This document shows positions 21,797 to 32,873 of a DNA stretch of 64,000 bases, piece after piece (position 1 is the first letter of the stretch; every line of letters begins with the position of its first letter). This DNA comes from Isoetes taiwanensis (Eukaryota; Streptophyta; Lycopodiopsida; Isoetales; Isoetaceae). A program made the position numbers and the translations under genes. The stretch lies in NCBI GenBank assembly GCA_021234155.1, contig JAJEKV010000067.1, positions 2,185,864-2,249,863 of the forward strand, written 5' to 3'. The notes under the pieces are model-generated. The model saw nothing but the letters and a program-made list of their open reading frames with translations. It searched no databases and was not told the DNA's origin.

Positions 21797-21859
21797 GGGT
21801 CGGTCCGCGCGAAAAGGCCTTCCGAAACTGTCGGAAAGGGGTTTGGCGCGGACCAACCC
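21797..21859. repeat. Leader hairpin 2 in E1
   Basis: This copy lies 191 bp from hairpin 1 and is nearly identical to it (arms GGGTCGGTCCGCGC and GCGCGGACCAACCC). Both copies are followed by the same GGTTTCGCGATTTTTG. The remainder of the spacer (21307-22046) is AT-rich, with no ORF that I can support. Confidence 0.85.
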
Positions 21860-22046
21860 GGTTTCGCGATTTTTGCTCAGACGAAAATTTTTCCTACTTA
21901 GGGTTAAGATAATTGAACTACTATAAGTTAAATACAAAAAAATTTTAGTACAATCTGACTTTTCTAACTACCCTTTTAACACCAATTTTTCAAAACAAGA
22001 ATTATATTATACCAAAATTTTAGTTACAAGTACAAAATTAGGAGGT

Positions 22047-23147
22047 TCAAGGGTACTCCTTGCGGATTCTCCGCGCCAGGTGGATGTCCTTGGGCATTAC
22101 GGTCACCCTCTTGGCGTGAATTGCGCATAAGTTGCCCTCCTCAAAAGTCAATAACTCCGCTTCGCCGCCACCGCCGGGACCCGTGGTCGCGAGAGATGTC
22201 ACCCTATAGTCGGTGGCGAACTCACGCATAACCTCCGCATCAGGCGCTTCGAAGAGCCTTCACGATCGAGGAGATTAGTGCCTTTGGAAGTGCCTAATCT
22301 CCCTTTGAAAATCTGGCGTCGCGGCGAATTAGGCCCATGGTGGACCTTCTTACATTTCTCCCGGTCGTGGAGGTGGTGGCTTCGGCTGATCCTTCTTCGG
22401 CCGGCCGCCCTTGACGTAGTGCTCCACGTTCTGCTTGCAATACCAATCATTGTACCTCGTCCAGCGACGAAGGTACTCCTGGTATGCCTTCAAGCGGCTT
22501 GACCGCGATCCTCTCGGGCCTTGACGGCTTCACCCACCTTCTGCTTCTTCACTACCTTTGGTGGCTTAGGCCACTTTGGGTAGGGTGGGCGTGCGTTGGA
22601 GTCTGATGGCTCCCCAACGTCTTCCTCTTCCTCCTCTACTTCCTCGTTGTCGCCGCCTCCTCCTTCTTCTTCCTCCTCATCTGCTCCCCGTGCCTGGGGT
22701 TCCTCGATTACGACAGTCCCTCGAGGCCTGTCGTTTCTTCTCTTCGTCCGCCGCTCCTTTTCGAGCAGCTCCCTCGACCTCTTCTTTCTTGCTGCCGTTT
22801 CCTCAGGCCACTCTGCAACCTTCTCCTTGCCCTTTTTCTTTGGTGCCGAAGGGCCTGCTTCTTCAACGTGCTCTTCGACCTGCTCTTCTATCTCGGTGTC
22901 CGAAGGTCCAAAGTGACGGGACTCGTCGGTTCTCTGGGTACCCGCGCGGCGAAGAGTCTGCTTCTTGGGCCTCCTCTTCCGTATCGTGGTAGGTTGCGTC
23001 ACTGCTGCTGGAGGGAGGCTCCTCTTCCCATGGCTTAGGTCGAAGGTTCTCAGGGACCTTCTTCACATGGCGACCTGCTGCTAAGTGCGCCATCGAGAGT
23101 GTAGGTCGCTCACCTACCTTCCTGGCCGTCTGCTTCGTGCGTGCCAT
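22047..23147 (-). pseudogene. E1 histone H3-like protein with long charged insert
   Basis: Seen: the ATG at 23147-23145 gives MARTKQTARK, identical to the histone H3 N-terminus including K4 and K9, then VGERPT where H3 has STGGK. A frame change near 23000 leads to a 170-codon stretch (23002-22490). It has Lys/Arg-rich segments and a strongly acidic run (22616-22681). A Tyr/Trp and Pro/Lys-rich linker follows (about 22500-22340). Then comes an H3 histone fold ending at the TGA 22047-22049. The last 60 codons contain [19 protein letters not shown] (within 22133-22062), differing from H3 by two residues there (V for I, H for Q). The total is about 366 codons against 135 for H3. No intron is evident. 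Known: H3 pairs with H4, and its tail carries K4/K9 marks. Inferred: a nucleosome-competent H3 variant, or a tail decoy, carried by the retrotransposon. At least three small shifts break it as read. Confidence 0.88.
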
Positions 23148-23237
23148 ACTTAACGGTTTAGGGAACGGGTGACGTAAGGCTGATCAAGAGAGATAAGGTG
23201 GAGGAAAAGTTTGGAGGGAAAAATGAGGTGTCAGGGG

Positions 23238-23245
23238 TATTTAAA
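23238..23245 (-). promoter_or_regulatory. TATA-like box upstream of E1 H3-like ORF
   Basis: The minus strand reads TTTTAAATACCCC, centred about 95 bp before the ATG at 23147. An ACGTCA hexamer, a motif known from plant histone promoters, is read on the minus strand at about 23168-23175. It lies downstream of the TATA, so its role is doubtful. The rest of the leader to the primer site (23246-23706) is AT-rich and without an ORF. Confidence 0.45.
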
Positions 23246-23706
23246 AGGAAGGGTCCCTGGGAATATTCTCCTACCATTAATAGGCCTACTTATTAGCCCC
23301 CCCTTATTAATTACACCATAGTACCCTTATTATTAATATATGTTTAATTTCTAATACATATACTAAAATTCGTATTATATTTTTAGAATTTCAAATTTCC
23401 TAATAGTTGGAAGTATTAATTATGGATTTGCTTTTTTTTCACCCAGGTCTCCGATTGGCATGATTCTTCGACCTATTTTAGGTGAAATTTGTTGCAGATG
23501 CATAATTTTTACTCCAATTTTACTAGAAGGTGAATTTGACTCATTCACTTCTTACTCTAATTCGGACCCACTACCTAGGAGAAAAAAAATTTTCCCCTAT
23601 TTTCGAGGTTCGATGGTGGAAATTTTTATTTCACACCCCCTATAGGTCTTTTAGACTACTTTCATGGTTATGGTCGCTGCTAGTTCTTGGTCAACCAAGA
23701 ACATCG

Positions 23707-23718
23707 CCTCTGATACCA
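23707..23718 (-). other. Primer-binding site of E1
   Basis: The minus strand reads TGGTATCAGAGG, one base different from the canonical tRNA-Met primer site because of an extra C in the plus strand (GCCTCTGATACCA). It is one base from the LTR edge at 23720. Confidence 0.88.
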
Positions 23719-23719
23719 T

Positions 23720-25362
23720 TGTGACGCCCTCGCTAAATATACGCAAGCACTTACCGTATGCTCGGCAGAAATCCCCCGCCCCGGCAAACAACCGCGACAG
23801 CCCTCCGCCTATCCCGCACTCGGGACCTCCTCCAGAGTGCGGGAAGGGGACACGGAAGTGTCTTATGGCGCCGCCCTTCCCCTATGGGCTCCTATCACAA
23901 ATTTTAAGCATAAACACGCCGAAACTAGCAATACAATACAATATGCTACCTCGAAGGGTAGCTCAATCGCATATCCAGAGATGCAAGGAACATAATCATA
24001 TACCATAAAACATGGGGCTCCTACCCGTGGGTTCGGACACACATGAGGGAATCGACCGACTAGATAGGCCTCAAGATAGAGCGGAATCGAGTCATAACAA
24101 TGGCGGGGCTGGCATAAGACAATGGCTAGGGTTGACCACTCCATCCGCCCCCTCCCGTGCATACTTTGCATGGGCTAGATCAAGCCGTGGGCATGACTCT
24201 AACCTTCCTGGATACGCAATCCCATGGCATCACCCATCTGGACTACTCCGTGTTGCATCTCCCCGTCCCACGAGCTAGGAAGGGTTGCATCTCCCCTTCC
24301 CGGGTCTAGAGGCTCCACGGGCGGCTAGAGAATCGCGGGCGACACACGATTCAGAACCCAACCCCCCAAAACAAGAGCCAAGGCGACACTTGCAACTCTT
24401 GAGAGGCGTGGCAACACCATTGCCCCAGAGGTGTCGGACTCATGCCCGCCCACACGGTGACCCCACCATAAGCCTAGCCCACTATGGGATCCCCCGGCCC
24501 CCCACTCGGGCAGGGATCCTCCCTCCGCCTTGCCTCTAGCCCGTTGTGTGGTGCCGAGTCACATCATAGCCTCCATAGCCCTAAGTGGGTTCCTATGCAC
24601 AGCCGCATATAATAGGAACTAAAGGATCTACACTAGGAGCATACTACATATGGCCCTAGGTCTCTACCCCCCTTCCCAACACAAGAGGAACAACATGATC
24701 AACCATCATCACATAATCATCATGAACAATATCATATGAACATCTTAACCTAATCATACATATCTAACTATCAGTTAGGGTTCCTTGATTAGGGTTCGAG
24801 ATATTCAACAAAGGATCTAGGGTGGCTCTATTCCAGACACAACATACTAACCCATCTGGAGTGCTAACTTCCAGATGAACTAACATGAACTCTACTCAAC
24901 CTACCTCCTCCAGATGCGCTCCCTCCCATTCCTGGCGTCTCCATGCTCCTAGACGTGGTTCGAAGGCCTGCTCCCTCTACGATCATACACACCTTCCAGG
25001 GGCTGCTGCTCCAGGCTAGGCTATGACGAACGGTGCTCGAAACGGGGTTTCGGGCACGTGGATGAGAGCTCAGGTGCTAGGTCAGGAAAAAGGGTCTAGG
25101 GTTAGGGTTAGAGCTAATATAGGTGTGGGTCCACGTGGGATGACATGTGGCACCACTAGGGTGAGGCCGTGTGGCGGTTGCCCAATAGGATGAGGCCATG
25201 TGGAAATGGGCCTTATCCTAAGGTTATCTAAGTTAAACAATTAACTTAGATGTGCACCCCTTGCCACTTATCGAAGGCATACAAGGCTACCTAGGTAGAC
25301 TTGTATGGTGACGGGTCCAGGAATATACGTATTTATGGCGTATATTCCCTTGGAACGTCACA
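23720..25362 (-). repeat. 5' LTR of E1
   Basis: A 1643-bp LTR, TGTGACG at 23720 to ACGTCACA ending 25362. It is the same length as the 4486-6128 LTR and matches it throughout, with scattered small differences. No polypurine tract follows on the right; instead the block A sequence GAAAACTTCCTG begins at 25363. This makes it the outer 5' end of the tandem. Confidence 0.93.
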
Positions 25363-26637
25363 GAAAACTTCCTGTATATTACTCTCCATTAGATTCCCAA
25401 TCAATCGTTGATATGTCCGCTTGGGGGCCTTTTTTTCATGTTTTAGTTGCCCAACCAGCTGATAAATTTCTGTCTGGAGGCCCTCTCTTATCCATCAATC
25501 TTGTTATTCTATTCTCAAGACTCTGTTTTTAAGGTGCAGCATGCCCAGTTTGCAGTAAAGGATTTTTGGAGTGGTGATAGCACTCCACCATGCAAGATCA
25601 TCAAAGAAACAAAATTTGGATCCTTCTTGGTCGTCCACATTCTCGTTCTTATTCCTGCTTTAGGTTTTTCAGCAAAATCCAAAAATAATTTGATTATTTT
25701 TTTCAGAAAATTCATGCAGCGCGGCTCTGTTCTGCACATCAAAAATATCCAATCTTATTTGGTGCAGCTCTATGCAAGCACGCTTCATCTTTTGGAGCAG
25801 CTTTATGCAGGAATGCTTCATTTGTTGGCATCTGGAATACATTTTCAGAGTTTTCTTTGTTTTATTTTTATGGAGGGCCAGCACTATGGCTAGCCCTCAT
25901 ACTATGTCATAAGAAACATCGTAACATGCTCTATGAAGCCCACCTCAGTACCTGCATCACAGTTCAGTTCTGGTCAGTTCATTTGGGGTGCACATATGGA
26001 TTATTTTAAGCATTAGGCTTTACAGGGGTTCAAAATTGGTGCAGCTCTTTTTCACTTGTTCTTCTCAGCTCAGTATTTGCACTAAATATATCATGAAAGA
26101 TATCATTTCATAGTTCCACCTGCACCCCTCAAAGTCGGTATCTGCACAAACTAAAGAGGAAGCTCAGAATTCATGAATTCATCTGAGTTGGTGCAAATCT
26201 TGCCATTTGGTTGTCCTGCAAGTATTGGTACAATAAACAGAGCAGTTCATGTATCTCTATTGGGAATAAGCTAATAAGCTTGCTTATTTAGTGCTGTAAA
26301 GAGTCCAAAGTTGTTGCAGAGAAATTCAGCTGCCATAGCTGGCCTTTTAGTTGTGCAAAACTTCTGTTTTCCAAAACCCCAACTCTAAATCACATCCTTT
26401 CATATCCGACCCTTCATCGACATGTTGCAAGCACCATATCAGGATTTACTTTTCTGCAAATTCTATATTTAGCATGTCAAATTGAAGGGAGGTATTTGGC
26501 TCCATTCGCCACCATATCATCCGAAAAATAGAAGCTGGCAACACTGCTATAGCTGGCCATTAGTGCTCTGTTATTAGGCTCACGCTATCTTTTGAGAAAT
26601 GTTACAGGCTGATCACGGGCCATGGTAATACCAGACG

Positions 26638-26760
26638 CAGTTGCAATTTTTATGGCCACGCCAACGCCCACGCCCACGGCCCACGTCCATGCCTCATGGG
26701 CCCATGCCCACATCCACGGCCATGCCCACGAGCCCAGCCCACGCCCACGCCCACGCATGT
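26638..26760 (+). repeat. GC-rich CCCACG-type minisatellite
   Basis: A run of imperfect 6-bp units (CCCACG, CCCATG, CCAACG variants), partly as 12-mers. It is repeated in block B at about 58046-58160 with unit losses. ORFs across it on both strands are low-complexity and not genes. Confidence 0.8.
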
Positions 26761-28329
26761 TAAGACAATTCCACGCATTCAAGACTTTGTTCACGCTTCA
26801 TCGTGAGTTCTCACGCTTTTTCCAATTTCAAGGTGGCTGATAACAGGGGATGACATTAAGGTGTTTTTAAAAAAAAAGCCTCCCATATTATATTTATGGT
26901 CTTTTGAGCATTGAGTTGTCACTTTTAGCCGCCCCATGATATAAGGGAACGAGATTTGTTATTTTAAGTGCTTTTTTAGCTCGCATATATCGACGACAAT
27001 TTTATTTGGGCATCAAAATATTGTTATCGACCTTCATGAAGACATCTTTCCGCCACAAAACCAGCCATTATTGTTTTTGTGCTAAAATTTTTTAAGGGGA
27101 GGCAGTATTCACCACTAGTGGTTAACATTGTGCACATGCAAGGTGTCAGTGGTGGCAGACTACACTTGGCATATTTAGGTCAGCATAAGTGTAGGGCTTA
27201 GATTTAGCCAGATGTAGGGCTCAGATTTGTGGTCTACACTATATTAGACCAGAGCCTCTTCAGATGTATTCAGGTTTTGTCTCAAGTTTGGAGAGCCTCA
27301 TTTGGCGCACGTTTCGTTCACTCTTTGTACATATTTGTTTCTCTTGTTCTTATTTTGTGGTCATGAGCATGGCAGCTTTGTAGCATCCAGTATTCATAGA
27401 CTGCTGCTGCATGGTGTATGACTCACAATAAACATTAACTTGTCAACAAATAAGCTACTATATAAAGCACAGGATTTCAAGCCATTAAAAAGTATTATTT
27501 GATTGCAAGCAAGCTAGGTCATATTTAACTTCTAGTAGATTTTCCAGCTTCTTTCTTAACTCTCTGTTTCCAGCTGCTCTCCTTCATGTACTGTATTGTT
27601 GTATTACCCTTTGTAAACCCATGTTATTCAATTATCCTTCAGTAAACTAAGAGGTGGCAATAAATTTGTGAATCCAAGCTTCGATTCTATATTGATTCTA
27701 TATTCCTGGAATCGTGAGAGCCTCCACATCGTAGATCCAGAGTCCATTTTTATAGACCATGTGGCAAATAAATTATCTGTTGTCTTTTTATACTTTTCAG
27801 TGGGAAAATTTACTGGTTTTGGTTCAGTTGAATCCTTAGCCTCTTGATTCCCAAGACAATAGAAGTTCAAATAGTCTTGGGATGGCATTTATCAGTCTTG
27901 TAAAGCGTCGGCGATTAATGAATACATCATCTGCATTGTCTTACTCTGAAAATAAAGAATCTCCTTAACCAATTAACTATCAGGGACACCTTTTGGCCAC
28001 GTGGAGATCACAATATAGAAAACCTTTGTCCATTCTCGATTTTGGAAGCAATGTTAAGAGTTAATTCTATGGGAATCAAATGGATGGCACCTACCTTTTT
28101 GTAAAGGGAAGGTGGAGAAAAATGACCGCTATAATAGGCAGGCGTGTTCTTCTCATTGACTTCTGGGCACTCTGACTCTGTCTATGTCAACGCCTTCACT
28201 AGTAGTACCACGTATATACATCAAAGCATGGATCCTTACTGGTGCAGTCCAATTGCCATTGTCAAAAACCACTTCCAAAAATATACCAATCCAGTTCCCA
28301 TTATATATAGCATTGACTATATGTCAATG

Positions 28330-28480
28330 TCAATCTGTTACAACACTATCATATACCTTCACTTGCAGGACCACTCCCATAGAATTTGCTGATCGCTGCA
28401 AGTCCTTATATAAACATTCAAGCTTTGAAACAACCAAGCCAATATCATCCACATAACAATATGCAATTGCCATTATCAAA
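28330..28480 (-). pseudogene. Possible reverse-transcriptase relic (YVDD box)
   Basis: On the minus strand one frame reads AYCYVDDIGLVVSKLECLYK and continues to MGVVLQVK. This resembles the catalytic YxDD box and following helix/strand of a retroelement reverse transcriptase. No other RT motif is evident around it. Block B keeps YCYVDDIGL at the equivalent place (near 59810), then breaks. It could be a chance match. The plus-strand ORF over the same bases is probably a shadow. Confidence 0.3.
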
Positions 28481-31400
28481 AACCACTTTCAAAAATACAT
28501 ATCTTGTAATGAAATTAATACATCACAACCCCTTTATATCCTATTATAAAATGCATCAAAACTAAGAAATAAAGAATGGGATTCGTCATAAGATTACAAT
28601 AAAATGGGCTGCAGCAGCGACCTCCCATAGTGGAACAAAAGGAATGAAGTGCAGAATCCTAGAATCTTGTAAATGTATTTGTATGCAGCTGGAAAGCATG
28701 TCATATTGAGCTGGAAAGCATGTCATTGTTTCTCATGCATCTACAATAAGGTACACATGAAAGCATAAATTATGGATTAAAATATTTCACATTTTAAAGC
28801 CTTAACATTTTAGCAGATTCAAGCATTTCCAAGCTAAGGTCAAGTTCCACATTACTCCAAAGACAAGTGGCAAACTTATGGCTTAACATACTTACCACAT
28901 GCTAAAGATTAAAATAAAAATATCAGAAATTGAGTCTGTTAATGCTACAAGTTCAGGCTTCGTAAACTATAATTTGGGCAGGAAGGTAACATAGACAGAC
29001 CATGTGCAGCCTTAAAGCGTATTAAGACATTCTTATTTTAAAATCCATGGCTATAGTTGTTACCTATTGCAGATGTTCCAAAATGATTTGGTCCTTTATA
29101 AGGTCCAGTCATATAATATTATATTTGACATTGTAAAATATATCACATAGGTGCGCTCTTTGACCTAGATGTAAGGGTGTGGAAACCTCCTGTTATTGAA
29201 TTGTTTCAGGCTACTTGCAATTTGTTTTCTAACTCAATATGGGGATGCAAAGCTTTCTAAATTGAAAGCACAATAAAGGAAAAATTTATAAATCAGTGTT
29301 GATGGGTAACCATAGCCCATTCTTTTGTGCACATAAGTTATCTGTATTGGTTTTGTACTGATTGGAGCTCTGCAGGCAGGAAAATGTTTTTATTGATATA
29401 TGCCCCGTTGAGCAATTAAAAAGTCTTTCTTCATTTTCCCCCTGCATTGCACTTTTTAGTAGATTTTACAGAATCGGGATAGATTTTGTTTCTCTAAAGC
29501 TTCTTGCATGGCAGATAGACAGCATGAAAAATGAGCAATTTGAAAGAAAAAGAGACCATCTAAGACAACTAACCTGATGAATATAAGATTCCATTTGATG
29601 AAGTAGCTCATATGCTTATAAACCTGGCTAAACTGGCTCTGTAAGAAGCCTCACTGTAAGGAGCCTTGCAGTATTTTGTATATGAATGAAAACCCCATCA
29701 CTTTCTTTAGCTTTAACCTGCTCCTTTTGTTTAAACAAGTATGTTGGCCCAAGCCATCATATGATGATTGCATAGAATGCTACTATTATCAAAAGCTGGT
29801 ATTTTGTCAGGATCTGCCCCAAAGCTTCTGCACTCCATATTCTTGTCATCCAAATGACTATTCTACCTGTTACTACATTTTGTGAGCATTCAATTTTAAA
29901 AAACAGGCACTTAGAACTAATCTACATAAACCAGAGATGAAGAATTGATACTTGCAGAAGGAAATCATGGGCAGAAAAACCTGAAGATGTGCCTAAAATT
30001 CTGAAGTTCTGATAATGCTGAAGAACGATAGTGGCACCTTGCTCGCATGGCCAAAACAACTGTACAACTGTTTCTAGATGCCAAAAAGAGTGGCGGCTAC
30101 TTAGTTTCATAGCAAATGCTATTTATCTAATCCGTTGGACCACATTCTAGGGCAGGAAAAAAAACGTCTGCAAAAAAGGGATTGGCAGGTTGAATAAAGG
30201 ATTGGCATGTCGATTTCTTGGTTTGATTATTATGTGCATAAGACTTCCATTTTCCAGAAAAATCTGCTTCACTCTGCTGTTGAATTTTCTTGGAGTTACT
30301 ATTTTTCTGAGCCGTACATGCATAAATTAGCATATCCAATGGCCAAGAATAATTTTAGCTTACGTGGACAATCACATGGACAGTCTAGAATTCTACTAAT
30401 CATTGCAGGGCAGGTTAGGGGAGGGTGTCCATTGGCTGCGCACTTAAGGGCAAAATTGTAATGGCAGCCACGTCTACATCTCAATGGCTATGCATTCCAC
30501 ATGGCAGCATGCCCAATGAGATAACCTATATTACAAGTCCAATAACATGCCAAGTATGCAATCCCACCTCAGGTTATAAGGTGTCAACTTTGGGGGGGTA
30601 TTGGTACCACCAAGGCTGAGGTGGCAGCCCCCATAGGATATCAGTCAGCCCATTGAAGGCTGCAAAGACTACAATGCACAAAATTGAAGAAGAAATAACT
30701 TTTTTTAGCTGCTCAAATTTGTTAGAATGCTTGGAAATAACAGCAATATTTAGAATCATCATTGAATATACAAAGTCATCAATGGATTTATTAAAATGAT
30801 GTACAGTCAAACAACCTACTTAAAGTGACTGAAACAAAGAACAAATTTGCGGTTGCACATTTTCAAAGTAGACAAACCTTCACTGATACAACTAATTATC
30901 ATAACTGAATGCAATGACAAGAAAATACAATAACAAGAGCACACTCACCATTAGATATTAGATTAGATTGCATCTCCCTCTTGCTCTTTATCAGTATTAA
31001 TCTCTTCTTCCTCATTTATATGCAGTCCTCATTTACATCATTCTTGAGGTTTATAAATACTAGCAGTACATGCAGAGTTTTGATGTTGTTGCCTGTACTG
31101 TGACTACTGATATTCTATCTTCAGAGAACACAAATATTGCAATTTAAATTTCAGGTGTAAAAAGGTTAATGCAAGAAATCACAATATCTTATGCACACAC
31201 GAGAAAAAACTTACAAGAAACTGCCACAGGTTTTTTGACTGAAGGAATGGCAGAACACAATTTTCACAGCCATATATTTGTAATATTGCTTCTACAAGAT
31301 CATTAATAAGAAGATAAGTGCATATGGTATGCAGACAACAGCAGCGAGCCTGATCAAACAAGGGTATAAAGGTTATATCTACAGAAGCTGAGTTGTAATA

Positions 31401-31723
31401 CATCTACTTGAGCATTTAAGAATTCAGATAACCGTGGAGTCATCCAGCACATAACATTAAGTTCTTATATAGCCTGCATAGCTTTTGTATTCTATCATGC
31501 TTCTAATCTTTTGATTTCCTTATTTTCTTCTTTCTATCTTTCTATATATCATGACACAAGCAAGATTCATGGTCCTATAGATTTTGACAGGGTATCTCAC
31601 TCTAGCATGGCTTCTTAATTTTATAGCCACTTACCTCGTTCTAATCAGATTTAGTTTTGGTACATGTTGTCGAAGACTTTGGCAGAAAATGCAGCTTGAA
31701 AATTTGCAAGGAGAAATGGCTTA

Positions 31724-32041
31724 ATGGAGTACACAGTTCATCCTGGTATGGTTAATGTAGTACACAGTTCATACTTTGGCATACCATTTACTCATGCTAA
31801 CATGTCATTGCAGGACCATGCATATCCTGATAACTGTGTAGGATGGGTTGTAGTGAAAGATATAGCTAGAACACATTGTTTAGCGTATGAGATCACAGAC
31901 TTAGAGGGCAGATATCTTTGTACTGTGAGAGTTGTTCATTATGGCGGCTTAGTCAAAATTCTAAGTGAACTTTATCCAGATTACGCTATTTCAGCAAGGG
32001 AAAACTGCATACACTGCATACCTCTTTTCTTTTGCCATTAA
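31724..32041 (+). CDS. Unrecognised short ORF in block A
   Basis: A 105-codon frame, MEYTVHPGMVNVVHSSYFG to a Cys/His-containing end. I recognise no family. The block B counterpart (about 63050-63390) aligns at the DNA level but is shifted several times, so the protein is not conserved as read. It could be a decayed exon or chance. It has no TATA or splice context that I can support. Confidence 0.2.
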   Translation: MEYTVHPGMVNVVHSSYFGIPFTHANMSLQDHAYPDNCVGWVVVKDIARTHCLAYEITDLEGRYLCTVRVVHYGGLVKILSELYPDYAISARENCIHCIPLFFCH

Positions 32042-32873
32042 TGTGCGACATCTAAAACCTCTCAGATGTGCTGATGAGACAGGTTCCAGTGTTTCTACTA
32101 TAAGATTTAGTGGTGGAAAACTACAGAGCTAAGCTGAGGTCCAATTTGTTGGAAGAAAACACTGAGATAGAATTGATTTACAAATAAAAAATAGGGAAGT
32201 TTCAACAAGAAAATATGTGTTCATCGTAACAAAAGTCCATAAGAATCAATGACAGACCTAAGCCAAGTCTATAAGAATCAATGGCTGACCTAAAGCACCT
32301 CACGTTTGATCCCCAAGAGTGAAAGCAAATTTCAACAAATATTTTGAAGGAATCTGCTCAAAACAAATCTGTAAGAAACACCAACCTCAAGAAGCATATA
32401 TTTCTTGCTGCCAGAATCGTTCTTAAGGATCCCACGCTTCAATACGATTTTTACAGAATCCATTGTAGGGTTTCTGAAGAAGCTATTCTACAATTTCTCA
32501 GCTTCCATCCACGACCCAACAAGCCTCCTTCGTCCTTACAAGCTCTAGATGTGCAGTAAACTCCAGCCTTCTTTGCTCCCTGAACTGGAGCCTCCGAGAC
32601 TTCCCTCCATTTTCAAAATATTTTGGGGCTTTTTCCACGTCCTCCAAAAGGCTAGCCACGTCCGCCAATGGGAGAGTCCGTAAATGGCTACCCTCCCCTA
32701 TAATAGGCTCGTCCTTTCCTTCAATGGCTTGGAAGCTATAATAGGGCAAAAAAAAAATCTTTACATGGAATGGCCCAAAACAGGAAAAAACCTTCCATAA
32801 TTGGCATAAAACTGGCTATATAAGTTGATGTAAGAGAATGTTGTTTGCAGTGAAGTAGCCTAACAAAGCAATA

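Larger units (their letters stand above)
4486..25362 (-). mobile_element. E1: complete Ty3/gypsy chromovirus with histone-like leader genes, split by a LINE
   Basis: On the minus strand the order is 5' LTR, primer site, H3-like ORF, hairpin pair, leader ORF2, [LINE], gag, zinc knuckle, protease, reverse transcriptase, RNase H, integrase, chromodomain, polypurine tract, 3' LTR. The gag-PR-RT-RH-IN order plus a chromodomain places it in the chromovirus branch of Ty3/gypsy (Metaviridae). Without the 7.8-kb LINE it is about 13.1 kb, long for a chromovirus because of a roughly 4-kb leader. The two LTRs are the same length. The coding region is broken by several single-base indels, so this copy reads as inactive. 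The right flank is block A DNA starting GAAAAC. The left flank is not DNA of a target site but the E0 body. Confidence 0.93.
25363..32630. repeat. Block A: left copy of a 7.2-kb segmental duplication
   Basis: The block is collinear with 56786-63970 along its length, with many small indels between the copies. It is AT-rich and mostly has no ORF that I can support. Items inside it are listed separately (the CCCACG minisatellite, an RT-like relic and a short ORF). Its left edge is the E1 LTR. Its right edge could lie further on, because the other copy is cut by the window end. I see no intact gene in it. Confidence 0.9.

Noticed and set aside
22047-23147. Centromeric H3 (CENH3) as identity of the H3-like gene
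   Set aside because: CENH3 tails normally diverge from ARTKQTARK, and this one is identical. The fold region is too broken here to check CENH3-specific features, so I leave it as H3-like.
22047-23147. A host H3 gene that happens to lie next to the element
   Set aside because: Three copies of the element (E0, E1, E3) have it at the same place between primer site and leader ORF2, inside the LTR boundaries.
26585-26840. ORFs over the CCCACG minisatellite on both strands
   Set aside because: Low-complexity translations, not conserved between blocks A and B.
30574-30810. 78-codon minus-strand ORF in block A
   Set aside because: It looks partly protein-like, but block B disrupts the frame, and no start, splice or family evidence supports it.
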